Source of the DNA: Lachnospiraceae bacterium
Lineage (GTDB): Bacteria > Bacillota > Clostridia > Lachnospirales > Lachnospiraceae
NCBI GenBank assembly: GCA_031280955.1
Contig: JAITGA010000037.1
Location: 41,187 to 105,186, forward strand
Length of the DNA stretch: 64,000 nucleotides
Reading direction: 5' to 3'
How positions within the stretch are numbered: the stretch's first letter is position 1; every line of letters begins with the position of its first letter. Of this stretch, positions 1 to 8,517 are shown one piece after another. The notes under the pieces are model-generated. The model worked only from the letters and a program-made list of their open reading frames with translations, was not told the origin of the DNA and did not search any database. The position numbers and the translations under genes were made by a program.

Positions 1-1467
1 CACAGTCCGATGATGTGTACGGCGGTGTATCTCAAAAAGTATCTGGGAATCAATTCCAAAATTGCTGTTATTTCCCCGTGTATTGCCAAAAAAGACGAGT
101 ATACGCAAACAGGGCTTGCGGAGTACAACGTGACCATGGCACGTCTTAAAGAGTACATTAACGCCAACAATGGTAAGCTGCCAACTAAGGTTCATTCCGA
201 CTTTGAGTTTGATGACCAACAAGGGCTTGAGGGTTCTATTTATCCCCGTCCCGGCGGTTTGCGTGACAATCTCCTGATTCATGCCCCTAATCTGATGGTG
301 ACGAACTCAGAGGGTATCCACAAGGTCTATGCGGAACTTGATGATTATGACAAATGTGATCCCCTTTATCGTCCCCAGGTGTTTGATGTCCTGAGCTGTG
401 AATTTGGCTGTGACGGCGGGCCGGGAGTCGGGCAGGAGTACAAATGTTTCCAGATGAACTATATCATGCATGATGTCGAAACATATACACGGGGAAAACG
501 CAAAAAGGACAATGCCGCAAAAAAGGTGAGCGCAAGAGGTGGCAAGAAAGAAGCGTGGGATGCCCAGTTTAATGCATTTGACAAACGCTTCAAGATAGAA
601 GATTTCTTCCGTACCTACAAAGCCGAGCGTGTCTCCCGTCCGAGCCTATCCCAATCTGATATTGAGAAAGGTTTCATGGCTTTACTTAAACTCAGCAAGG
701 AAGAGCGGGAATTTAATTGTCATTCCTGTGGCTTCAGCACATGTGAGATAATGGCGCGGGCGATAGCCTACGGTATCAATGTCCCCGAGAATTGCAGTCA
801 GTATGCCATCAAGGTAGCCAAGGAAGAAAAGGAACATGTCGCGGGAATAAATACCGAAGTTGTCCGTCACATGGAAAATATCCGTGATATCTTCACGGCA
901 TTGATGGAAAACATCGGTGCTGCCAAAGACAAGGCTGCCCGCATTGAGGAATTGGGCGACACCAGTTACCAAGACATGGGAGCGACGGAAAAGCAAGTTG
1001 AGCAATTATCCCGCCTCAATCAAAGTATCGCCGAATCAGTCAGTATCATCAATGCCAATATTGAAAAATATAAAGAGATGACGGATGCGGTGCAATCTAT
1101 CGCCAAGAGTATCAATCTCCTTGCCCTCAATGCGTCGATCGAGGCAGCCCGTGCCGGTACGGCAGGGCGCGGATTTGCAGTAGTGGCATCCAGTATCCGT
1201 GATTTGTCAGAGGAATCAAAAAATGCGGTTAGTAGTGCTGCTGATAATGAGGGTGATATCCGTCAGTCGATTGAGGAAATCAATCAAATCATTGCCGGAC
1301 TCTCTGACGACATGAAGGAACTGTTGTTAATCATCGACTCTACCAAGTCTTCCGTTTCCCAGACCAAGGACGGTAGTGTCGATATCAGTGAGGCGATGAA
1401 CGAAGTCGAAAACATCACCATGCAAGCAATGAAGTTGGTTGATGAAACAGTACGGGTGTTGTCGTAA
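1..1467 (+). CDS. [FeFe]-hydrogenase-like sensor fused to a chemoreceptor signalling domain (5' partial)
   Basis: The reading frame is open at base 1, so the gene starts outside the window; residues below are counted from the Met at base 10. The first ~150 residues match the C-terminal half of the [FeFe]-hydrogenase H-cluster domain: SPCIAKKDE (Cys24, L2-like) and LSCEFGCDGG (Cys130, Cys134, L3-like). A four-Cys Fe-S domain follows (Cys237, Cys240, Cys245, Cys262). The rest is a methyl-accepting chemotaxis protein helical hairpin with the tip INLLALNASIEAARAG around residue 370. I see no membrane span, so it is probably a cytoplasmic receptor. By family knowledge such H-cluster proteins can sense H2 or redox state and the MCP part would drive a CheA/CheW array. 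The ligand is inferred. The L1 cysteine motif lies outside the window. Confidence 0.9.
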   Translation, partial: HSPMMCTAVYLKKYLGINSKIAVISPCIAKKDEYTQTGLAEYNVTMARLKEYINANNGKLPTKVHSDFEFDDQQGLEGSIYPRPGGLRDNLLIHAPNLMVTNSEGIHKVYAELDDYDKCDPLYRPQVFDVLSCEFGCDGGPGVGQEYKCFQMNYIMHDVETYTRGKRKKDNAAKKVSARGGKKEAWDAQFNAFDKRFKIEDFFRTYKAERVSRPSLSQSDIEKGFMALLKLSKEEREFNCHSCGFSTCEIMARAIAYGINVPENCSQYAIKVAKEEKEHVAGINTEVVRHMENIRDIFTALMENIGAAKDKAARIEELGDTSYQDMGATEKQVEQLSRLNQSIAESVSIINANIEKYKEMTDAVQSIAKSINLLALNASIEAARAGTAGRGFAVVASSIRDLSEESKNAVSSAADNEGDIRQSIEEINQIIAGLSDDMKELLLIIDSTKSSVSQTKDGSVDISEAMNEVENITMQAMKLVDETVRVLS

Positions 1468-1480
1468 AAATTTACAGTAC

Positions 1481-1510
1481 GGGTGATGTCGGGTGATGTC
1501 GGGTGATGTC
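1481..1510. repeat. Three tandem copies of a 10-bp unit
   Basis: GGGTGATGTC occurs three times in a row just after the stop codon of the chemoreceptor gene. The unit resembles the end of the gene itself (acagtacgggtgttgtc, then taaaaattt), and the array ends in gcaaaaattt. This suggests slipped duplication of the gene's 3' end. It lies just upstream of the promoter for the ABC operon. Confidence 0.9.
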
Positions 1511-1522
1511 GCAAAAATTTAT

Positions 1523-1552
1523 TTGACCGAGTGCAGGGAATTGTGTTATAAT
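1523..1552 (+). promoter_or_regulatory. Sigma-A-type promoter of the ABC importer operon
   Basis: TTGACC (1523-1528) and TATAAT (1547-1552) are separated by 18 bp. The lipoprotein gene starts 40 bases downstream of the -10 box. Both boxes are near consensus. Confidence 0.75.
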
Positions 1553-1592
1553 AAGCCTCGTGTCAGCAAATTTTTATATGGAGGAAAGAAAC

Positions 1593-2765
1593 ATGAAAAA
1601 GGTAGTAAGTGTTTTATTGGCTGTGAGTTTGGTGTTTTCATTGGCAGCTTGTGGCAATGACTCTGATGACTGGAAAATTGCGATTATTACCAATACCGTA
1701 GACCAGAGTGAAGAAGAGTACCGTTCCGCAGAAGCCCTACAGGCAAAGTACGGTGAGGACAAAATCGTTCATCGCACATGGCCTGTCAACTTCTCAACCG
1801 AAGGCGAGCAGATGATTACTGTATTACAGCAAATCGCTGCCGACCCTGCCATCAAGGCAGTAGTCATCAACCAGGCGGTCATCAACACCAATGCGGCTGT
1901 TGATAAACTGCTTGAACTTCGTGATGACATCTTTATTGCTTACTGTACCCCTGCCGAGCATCCCCCCGATGTTATGAACCGGGCGCACCTTGCCATCAAT
2001 ACCAACGATCCTCTTGTTGGTGATGTCATCGTTATGCAGGCAAAAGCTCAGGGAGCAGAGGTATTTGCCCATTATTCATTCCCAAGGCATATGTCGATTG
2101 CGACCTTGGCACTTCGCCGTGACAACATCATGGCTGCTTGTGAACGTGAAGGTATCCGCTTTGTTGATTTGACTGCCCCTGACCCGACTAGTGATGTCGG
2201 CATCCCGGGAGCGCAGCAGTTTATATTTGAAGATGTACCGAAGCAAATTGCTGAATTAGGACCAAACACGGCGTTCTTCTCTACCAACTGTGCCATGCAG
2301 ATTCCGCTTATCACCAGAGTTATTGAGGGTGGAGCGATTTACCCGCAACCTTGTTGTCCTTCACCTTACCACGGCTTCCCATCCGCACTTGGAATTGAAG
2401 ACATGGTTGGCACCGGTGAATTTGATGAAGATGGTGAAGAAATCATGCGTCTGCGTGATCTCGGTGAGCTGATTTCGGAAACGAGAGATGCTCTCGCCGC
2501 CAGAGGCGTAGCAGGCAGACTCTCCACTTGGCCGGCACCGGCAACGATGATGTGGACTACTGCTGCTACCATGTATGCAATCAAGTGGATCAATGGTGAA
2601 GTTCCTGCGGAAGGCATTGACTACGCAGTCCTTAACCAACTTTGTGCTGACTATAGCAAAGAACTCTCCGGAGACGCAGTTGGACTCATTTTGGAGCCGC
2701 TGGTTCTCGAAGGCGTTACTTACCACAATTATGTCATGGCTTTGATGGAGTATTTGACATACTAA
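1593..2765 (+). CDS. DUF3798 family substrate-binding lipoprotein of an ABC importer
   Basis: About 390 residues from the ATG at 1593, which has GGAGG nine bases upstream; an earlier in-frame start at 1560 lacks this. The protein opens with a basic-hydrophobic signal peptide and a lipobox LAAC, followed by a short polar linker, so it is expected to be a lipid-anchored extracytoplasmic binding protein. The body has the periplasmic-binding-protein look and conserved DUF3798 stretches such as HYSFPRHMS, FFSTNCAMQ and CCPSPYHG. The next three genes encode the ATPase and two permeases, as is usual for this family. The ligand is unknown; the transporter parts resemble nucleoside/sugar (BMP/RbsC-type) systems. 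Confidence 0.9.
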   Translation: MKKVVSVLLAVSLVFSLAACGNDSDDWKIAIITNTVDQSEEEYRSAEALQAKYGEDKIVHRTWPVNFSTEGEQMITVLQQIAADPAIKAVVINQAVINTNAAVDKLLELRDDIFIAYCTPAEHPPDVMNRAHLAINTNDPLVGDVIVMQAKAQGAEVFAHYSFPRHMSIATLALRRDNIMAACEREGIRFVDLTAPDPTSDVGIPGAQQFIFEDVPKQIAELGPNTAFFSTNCAMQIPLITRVIEGGAIYPQPCCPSPYHGFPSALGIEDMVGTGEFDEDGEEIMRLRDLGELISETRDALAARGVAGRLSTWPAPATMMWTTAATMYAIKWINGEVPAEGIDYAVLNQLCADYSKELSGDAVGLILEPLVLEGVTYHNYVMALMEYLTY

Positions 2766-2798
2766 TCAACTGCTCATGAATGACGACAGTAATTATGA

Positions 2799-2852
2799 CT
2801 ACCGCAAGCAGAGCGAAAGCCTGTTTGCGGTAGCTTCTGCCGTGTTTGGCAG
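2799..2852 (+). terminator. Two intergenic hairpins between binding protein and transporter genes (attenuator-like)
   Basis: A 13-bp stem (2799-2811 with 2821-2833, one G-U pair, 9-nt loop) is followed by a second hairpin CTGCC/GGCAG (2837-2841 with 2848-2852) and then GTTTT. The second hairpin resembles a weak intrinsic terminator. The first could protect the 3' end of the lipoprotein message. Such elements often keep the binding protein more abundant than the membrane parts; here that is inference. Confidence 0.6.
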
Positions 2853-2881
2853 GTTTTACCTTGACTTTTGATGGGAGCTAT

Positions 2882-4474
2882 ATGGAACCGAGTCTTCTTT
2901 CTTTCAAGAATATATCCAAGGACTATGCGGGTAATCAAGTACTGAAAGATGTGAATATCGAAATAAAGAAGGGTGAAATCCATGCGCTGATTGGTGAAAA
3001 CGGTGCGGGGAAATCTACCCTTATGAATATATTGTTCGGAATGTCGGTGATTCATAACACCGGCGGTTTCGAGGGAAGTATGGAAATAGATGGTGTGGAA
3101 ACAGTAATCAAATCACCATTTGAAGCGATGGAACATGGTATCGGCATGGTACATCAAGAGTTCATGCTAATTCCCGGTTTTACCATCACCGAAAACATCA
3201 AAATCAACCGCGAAATACCCAAGAAAGCCATTTATAATGAGATAACGGGAAAATTATTCGGGAATCGGATGCGGACGCTTGATTTTCGTGCCATGAATCA
3301 AGATGCCAGAGCGGCACTTGACACGCTAGGTATGGATATCGAGGAATTTACCCTGTTAAGGGGTTTGCCGATTGGTTATATGCAGTTCATCGAGATTGCC
3401 CGGGAAATTGACAAAAAGGGTATCAAACTATTGGTGCTAGATGAACCTACGGCAGTACTGGCAGAATCGGAGGCAGATAATCTGCTGAAAGCGATGCGAA
3501 ACCTTGCCTCACAGGGGATAGCGATTATTTTCATCAGTCACCGCCTCAACGAAATCATAAACGTTGCCGATATGGTGACAATCCTTCGTGACGGCGAGTT
3601 AGTGGTAACAAAGCCTGTCAGCGACACCAATGCGATAGAGATAGCCGAGTTGATGATCGGGCGCAGGGTGGTAATTGATAAGGAAGAAAGCACTCGTGAA
3701 CTTAGTGATGACATTGCCCTAAGTGTCAAAGACCTGCATGTGGCAATGGCAGGTGAACGAGTACGGGGAATAGATTTATCGGTGAGAAGAGGGGAAATCT
3801 TCGGGATTGGCGGGCTTGCGGGACAGGGCAAACTGGGGATAGCCAATGGTATCATGGGAATATACTCTGCCAAGGGCGAAGTGAGTTTTGAGGGAAAAAC
3901 CCTGCCGCTTAATAACACCAGAGCAGTCCTCAAATCTGGTGTGGGATATGTCAGCGAGGATAGAAAAGGGGTGGGACTTTTACTTGATGAGTCAATTGCT
4001 GATAATATCGTTTTTACGGACATGCAAATTCATGGCTCTTTCTTGAAAAAGTTTTTAGGTTTCATTTCTCTTAGTGATGGGAAAAACGTGCGTAAACATG
4101 CACGGCAGATGATAAAAGATTTGGATATCCGCTGTACATCAGAACTACAGCACACAGGACGACTGAGTGGGGGGAATCAACAAAAAGTATGTGTTGCCAG
4201 TGCCTTGACACAAAAGCCGCGACTGCTTTTCGTTTCTGAACCAACCCGCGGGATAGATATCGGTGCCAAGAAGCTGATACTCGATTTACTGCGTAAACTT
4301 AGTAATGAACAAGGGATGACGATTATCATTACATCATCGGAGCTGGTTGAGCTTTGCAGTATCTGCGATCGGATAGCGATAGTATGTGAGGGTCGTTTGG
4401 CGGGGATATTACCGCCCGATGCCACCCCGGTACAGTTTGGATTGATGATGTCAGGCATGGATATGGGGGAGTAA
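2882..4474 (+). CDS. ABC transporter ATP-binding protein with two nucleotide-binding domains
   Basis: About 530 residues from ATG 2882, chosen because GGGAG precedes it at 2873. It is a tandem ABC ATPase of the sugar/nucleoside import class (RbsA/YufO-like). Domain 1 has Walker A GENGAGKST, Walker B LLVLDEPTA and a degenerate signature (LPIGYMQ). Domain 2 has the atypical P-loop GLAGQGKLG, the canonical signature LSGGNQQKV and the D-loop region EPTRGIDIGAKK. One good P-loop and one good signature in different domains is the usual asymmetry of this class. It energises uptake through the two permeases that follow; the next gene begins with GTG directly after this stop. Confidence 0.92.
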   Translation: MEPSLLSFKNISKDYAGNQVLKDVNIEIKKGEIHALIGENGAGKSTLMNILFGMSVIHNTGGFEGSMEIDGVETVIKSPFEAMEHGIGMVHQEFMLIPGFTITENIKINREIPKKAIYNEITGKLFGNRMRTLDFRAMNQDARAALDTLGMDIEEFTLLRGLPIGYMQFIEIAREIDKKGIKLLVLDEPTAVLAESEADNLLKAMRNLASQGIAIIFISHRLNEIINVADMVTILRDGELVVTKPVSDTNAIEIAELMIGRRVVIDKEESTRELSDDIALSVKDLHVAMAGERVRGIDLSVRRGEIFGIGGLAGQGKLGIANGIMGIYSAKGEVSFEGKTLPLNNTRAVLKSGVGYVSEDRKGVGLLLDESIADNIVFTDMQIHGSFLKKFLGFISLSDGKNVRKHARQMIKDLDIRCTSELQHTGRLSGGNQQKVCVASALTQKPRLLFVSEPTRGIDIGAKKLILDLLRKLSNEQGMTIIITSSELVELCSICDRIAIVCEGRLAGILPPDATPVQFGLMMSGMDMGE

Positions 4475-5524
4475 GTGACCAAAACAACAGCAGCTAGTTT
4501 CATCAAACGCTTACCGATACCGACTTTGATAATCGGTGGTTTTTGGGTTTTCATCCTTATCTTTGGCGTAACCCAAGGCTTGCCGCTGTCCTCGTTACTT
4601 ACGGACACGGTGAGACGCTTCGGGATGTGGGGATTGTTGGTGCTTGCGATGGTGCCGTCGATACAATCAGGCACGGGACCCAACTTTGCCTTACCGGTCG
4701 GAGTCGTCTGTGGTTTACTAGCGATGGTATGTGCGATCGAATTCGGCTTCATGGGAGCGGGATGGTTAACCGCATCGGTGATCATGGCAATAGTTTTTGC
4801 CAGTATTTTGGGACTCGGATACGGCAAATTAATGAACGCCGTCAAAGGCTCAGAGATGACGATCGCCACCTACACCGGTTTCTCGATTACATATTTGTTT
4901 TGCATCCTTTGGATGACACTTCCTTTCACCAGTCCCAAGATGGGCTGGATGCTGGGTAGCGGTCTGCGCAATACCATTGAACTGGGAACAGTAAATGCCA
5001 ATCAAATCATCAATAATTTTCTTGCCTTTGACCTGTTCGGGGTCAAAATCCCGACAGGGATGTTATTGGTAGTCTTTGGTAGTTGCTTTCTCGTGTGGCT
5101 GTTTTTCCGCTCCAAGACAGGGTCGGCAATTTCGGCAGGGGGTATGAACCCGATGTTTGCCAAAGCAGCGGGGCTCAATGTTGACCGCAGCAGAATCATT
5201 GCCAACATCATCTCAACTGCCCTGGGGGCTGTCGGTATTATCGTGTATTCCCAAAGCTTTGGCTTCACGGCATTATATGATGCCCCGCTGATGATGGCGT
5301 TCCAAGCAGTAGCGGCCATCCTCGTCGGTGGAGCAACAGCAGGACGGTCAAAGATCATCCATGTCATCATCGGCACGATGATTTTCCAAGGCTTACTGAC
5401 AAACACGCCGCCGGTATTGGGGCGGGCATTCCCCGGTACTGACCTTACGGAAATCATGCGGTTGGTAGTCGGCAACGGTATCATCCTCTACGCTTTAGCA
5501 CAAGTGAAAAGGGGGGACAAGTAA
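4475..5524 (+). CDS. ABC importer permease, BPD_transp_2 type (first subunit)
   Basis: 349 residues starting with GTG immediately after the ATPase stop, so translation is probably coupled. The sequence is a run of hydrophobic helices without a signal peptide. It contains the cytoplasmic coupling region typical of RbsC/YufP-type permeases (GGMNPMFAKAAGLNVDRSR), followed by a Gly/Ala-rich segment ILVGGATAGRS. It should form a heterodimeric membrane channel with the next gene. The last base of the stop codon is the first base of the next start (TAATG). Confidence 0.9.
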   Translation: MTKTTAASFIKRLPIPTLIIGGFWVFILIFGVTQGLPLSSLLTDTVRRFGMWGLLVLAMVPSIQSGTGPNFALPVGVVCGLLAMVCAIEFGFMGAGWLTASVIMAIVFASILGLGYGKLMNAVKGSEMTIATYTGFSITYLFCILWMTLPFTSPKMGWMLGSGLRNTIELGTVNANQIINNFLAFDLFGVKIPTGMLLVVFGSCFLVWLFFRSKTGSAISAGGMNPMFAKAAGLNVDRSRIIANIISTALGAVGIIVYSQSFGFTALYDAPLMMAFQAVAAILVGGATAGRSKIIHVIIGTMIFQGLLTNTPPVLGRAFPGTDLTEIMRLVVGNGIILYALAQVKRGDK

Positions 5525-6843
5525 TGTTGCGTGGATTAGACAAAAGCAAAGTAAAAGCCTTCCTTTTTGATAATATTGTCACAATTATATTCGTGGTGTT
5601 CATCATTGTTGGTATCATTGCTTCATCGGAACTGCCGCTTAGCTTCTATATCAATGAGTTGATGGCACGGTTTTTCCGCAACGCCTTTTTGGTACTGGCA
5701 TTGATAATTCCCGTCATGGCAGGACTGGGGCTCAACTTCGGTATTGTCGTTGGTGCTTTGGCGGGGATGTTATCGATAATTGCCGTCCGCTTCTTTGATG
5801 GCGGCGGTATCGTCGGTTTGTTAATCTGTTTCCTCATCGCTTTACCGCTTGCTATTTTGTTCGGCTTTTTGACAGGCAAGCTGTTTAACAAAACCAGAGG
5901 ACAGGAGATGATTGCCAGTCTGATAGTCGGGTATTTCGCTGATGGTGTCTATCAGTTCATCGTTTTGTTTGCTATCGGAGGCTTGATTACCGTAGCGGCA
6001 GGACACCCGATGATGATACCTGGCGGGGTCGGTATTTTGGCTACTTTTGATATGGGCGCACATGCAAGTCAGATATCAGAAATGTCTGACCAAGTCCCCG
6101 GTCTCAAGTATGCCCTCGACTGGATATGGCGACTGCCTTTTTCCCCGGCACTTATCGCTATTGCTGTTTGCATACTGATTTTTGTCATCGTTCAACAGAT
6201 ACTTGCCAAGCGCAATCCGGCGTGGACAGTGAAGAAACCTTGGGTCTTCTGGCTCAATATTGCCGTTTGTATCGCAATAATCTTGCTCGGTGTATATGGT
6301 ATCTTGTTCCCCCGCGGCTTTTTGTGGGGTATTCGTGATGTGCCGATGGTAACGGGGATGGTTATCATTGCCCTTTGCCTTTTCACCCATTACTTCACCA
6401 AGACTAAGCTTGGTCAAGATTGCCGTAGTGTCGGTCAGAGTCAACATATTGCCACGGTTTCCGGAATCAATGTCGATCGCACCCGTATCATTGCCACTAT
6501 TTTTTCCACAGTATTGGCAGCATGGGGAATGATAATTTTCTTGCAAAACATTGGTACGGTCAACACTTACGCCGCCCACCGTCAGATTGGGATGTTCTCA
6601 GTAGCGGCACTTTTGGTCGGCGGGGCGACAACGGCAAAAGCCAGTGTCAAAAATGCTTTGATCGGGGTGGTGTTATTTAATGCGATGTTCATCGTTTCCC
6701 CGGCGATTGGCAGGCTCTTTTCCGGCAATGAGGGTGTCGGCGAATATACCCGCTCATTTATGGTGTATGGGGTCATAGGTCTTTCGCTCGGTCTTTATAT
6801 CTGGAAAGGCGTAAAAGCTGAAAGGGACAAAAATTTGCTTTGA
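5524..6843 (+). CDS. ABC importer permease, BPD_transp_2 type (second subunit)
   Basis: 439 residues, overlapping the previous gene by one base. It is a polytopic membrane protein with the same coupling signature as its partner (SQHIATVSGINVDRTRI) and a matching C-terminal LLVGGATTAKAS segment, so the two permeases are paralogues. It is about 90 residues longer than the first subunit, mostly from an extra central membrane/loop region around residues 150-250. Only the binding-protein and transporter genes precede it in the operon. uppS begins 18 bases later and may be read through. Confidence 0.9.
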   Translation: MLRGLDKSKVKAFLFDNIVTIIFVVFIIVGIIASSELPLSFYINELMARFFRNAFLVLALIIPVMAGLGLNFGIVVGALAGMLSIIAVRFFDGGGIVGLLICFLIALPLAILFGFLTGKLFNKTRGQEMIASLIVGYFADGVYQFIVLFAIGGLITVAAGHPMMIPGGVGILATFDMGAHASQISEMSDQVPGLKYALDWIWRLPFSPALIAIAVCILIFVIVQQILAKRNPAWTVKKPWVFWLNIAVCIAIILLGVYGILFPRGFLWGIRDVPMVTGMVIIALCLFTHYFTKTKLGQDCRSVGQSQHIATVSGINVDRTRIIATIFSTVLAAWGMIIFLQNIGTVNTYAAHRQIGMFSVAALLVGGATTAKASVKNALIGVVLFNAMFIVSPAIGRLFSGNEGVGEYTRSFMVYGVIGLSLGLYIWKGVKAERDKNLL

Positions 6844-6861
6844 TAATGGAGGCATGGGATA

Positions 6862-7587
6862 ATGACAATAGCTACCGAATCCCTGCGGATGCCTCGTCAC
6901 GTTGCGATTATCCTTGATGGCAATGGGCGTTGGGCAAAAAAAAGGGGAATGCCGCGTAATTACGGTCATGTGGAAGGAGCAAAAACAGTAGAACTCATTT
7001 GTGAAGAAGCGTACAAGATGGGAATAAATCACCTGACTGTTTACGCTTTTTCCACGGAAAACTGGAATCGCCCCGCCGATGAGGTAGAAGCCTTGATGAG
7101 GCTTTTGCGTAACTACATGAAGACATGTTTGAAGACAGCGGCAAAGAACAAGATGTGTGTTCGGGTAATCGGCGACAAGAGCAGACTGGCTGCTGATATC
7201 CGTGATAGGATTGCCGAGTTGGAAGCGGCAACGAAAGACAATACCGGTCTCAAATTCCAAATCGCCCTCAATTACGGCGGTCGTGATGAGATAGTCAGGG
7301 TCATGAAAAAGTTGGGAGATGAAATCAAAGGCGGCAGCATCAAAACTGAGGATATAAGCGAAGAATGGATAAACAATCATTTGGACACGGCAGGGTTGCC
7401 TGAGCCTGATTTGTTGATTCGCACTTGCGGTGAACAGCGGTTATCGAATTTTTTGTTATGGCAGTTGGCATATACGGAGTTTTATTTTACAGATGTGTTG
7501 TGGCCGGATTTCTCCCGCGATGAGCTAATAAAAGCGGTGGTTGCTTTCAATCAGCGGGAGCGGCGATATGGACTGGTAACGGATTGA
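6862..7587 (+). CDS. uppS: Isoprenyl transferase (undecaprenyl diphosphate synthase)
   Basis: 241 residues, the normal length. It condenses isopentenyl diphosphate units onto farnesyl diphosphate to give the C55 carrier lipid used in cell wall synthesis. The cis-prenyltransferase motifs are all visible: AIILDGNGRWAKKRG with the Mg-binding Asp19, STENWNRP, LNYGGRDEIV and the C-terminal LIRTCGEQRLSNFLLWQ. The start at 6862 has GGAGG at 6848. It heads the conserved uppS-cdsA-dxr-rseP order. The pyrH-frr genes that usually precede it are replaced here by a transporter operon. Confidence 0.96.
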   Translation: MTIATESLRMPRHVAIILDGNGRWAKKRGMPRNYGHVEGAKTVELICEEAYKMGINHLTVYAFSTENWNRPADEVEALMRLLRNYMKTCLKTAAKNKMCVRVIGDKSRLAADIRDRIAELEAATKDNTGLKFQIALNYGGRDEIVRVMKKLGDEIKGGSIKTEDISEEWINNHLDTAGLPEPDLLIRTCGEQRLSNFLLWQLAYTEFYFTDVLWPDFSRDELIKAVVAFNQRERRYGLVTD

Positions 7588-7593
7588 AACTGA

Positions 7594-8460
7594 ATGAAAA
7601 ATTTCTGGATTAGATTTGCAAGTAGTGCCGTTTTGGTGATAATGGTGATAATAGCAGTTGGGGTCGGCGGTTATTTTCTGGCGGCGGCTTTGTTGTTGGC
7701 TTCACTAACGGCATATCATGAACTGCTGTCATTGAAAAAAGGGGAAAAGAGCGATGTTTCCCTGGCTGATGACCATCCCTGCGGCAAGGATTCACATATT
7801 ACCATCCTCGGAGTTAGCGGGCTTTTGACGATACTGGCATACTATCTGGTCTTGGTATGGGGAAATGACTGGCGTTATCTCTTTTTCGTAGCTATCCTTT
7901 CATTAGCATTTTTCATGGCAGGGTATGCTTTTTCCTTCCCGCGCCTTTCACGAAACGAGGTCATGGAGGCATTTGTTTATGTCCTTTATGCCCCGGTTAT
8001 GATGTCATTTGTGTATCTGGCACGGGAGATGGAGCATGGCGTATATGTCGTTGCCCTTATCTTCATCTGTTCCTGGGTGTGTGATACCTGTGCATATTTG
8101 GTCGGTTTGCCGTTTGGTCGTCATCGCTTGGCACCGGAACTTAGTCCGAAGAAATCCATCGAGGGCGCAATCGGCGGTGTCGGCGGAGCGATGTTGGTCG
8201 GCGGCGTGTTGGGCTTTGTTTTTGCTAGGCAACAAGACTTGGGATGGGAGATAATATTCACATTTGTCCTCATTAGTGCAGTCGGAGCAGTAATAGCCCA
8301 AATCGGCGACTTGGCAGCTTCAGCAATCAAACGCAGTTACGGGGTCAAAGACTTTGGCAGGATAATCCCCGGACACGGCGGGATACTGGATCGTTTTGAC
8401 AGCGTTTTGTTTGCGGCGCCGATGATATATGTTTTGGTAATACTGTTTGTGAAATTGTAG
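7594..8460 (+). CDS. cdsA: Phosphatidate cytidylyltransferase
   Basis: 288 residues, polytopic membrane enzyme making CDP-diacylglycerol from CTP and phosphatidic acid. Many hydrophobic helices precede the family signature in the C-terminal part: SPKKSIEGAIGG, then IGDLAASAIKRSYGVKDFG and GHGGILDRFDS, which contains the metal-binding and catalytic Asp residues. The ATG lies six bases after the uppS stop and has no clear ribosome binding site, so translational coupling is likely. Confidence 0.95.
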   Translation: MKNFWIRFASSAVLVIMVIIAVGVGGYFLAAALLLASLTAYHELLSLKKGEKSDVSLADDHPCGKDSHITILGVSGLLTILAYYLVLVWGNDWRYLFFVAILSLAFFMAGYAFSFPRLSRNEVMEAFVYVLYAPVMMSFVYLAREMEHGVYVVALIFICSWVCDTCAYLVGLPFGRHRLAPELSPKKSIEGAIGGVGGAMLVGGVLGFVFARQQDLGWEIIFTFVLISAVGAVIAQIGDLAASAIKRSYGVKDFGRIIPGHGGILDRFDSVLFAAPMIYVLVILFVKL

Positions 8461-8517
8461 TTATAATTTGAAAGAACTCTATCGTAATAGCTAAATACTT
8501 ATAAAGGCTTTGTTACC

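Noticed and set aside
2361..2726. 121-residue minus-strand frame opposite the DUF3798 gene
   Set aside because: Antisense to a clearly conserved lipoprotein gene, no start signal.
4177..4869. 230-residue minus-strand open frame opposite the ABC ATPase/permease junction
   Set aside because: It runs antisense to two well-supported genes, has low-complexity Pro/Lys/Ile content and no ribosome binding site.
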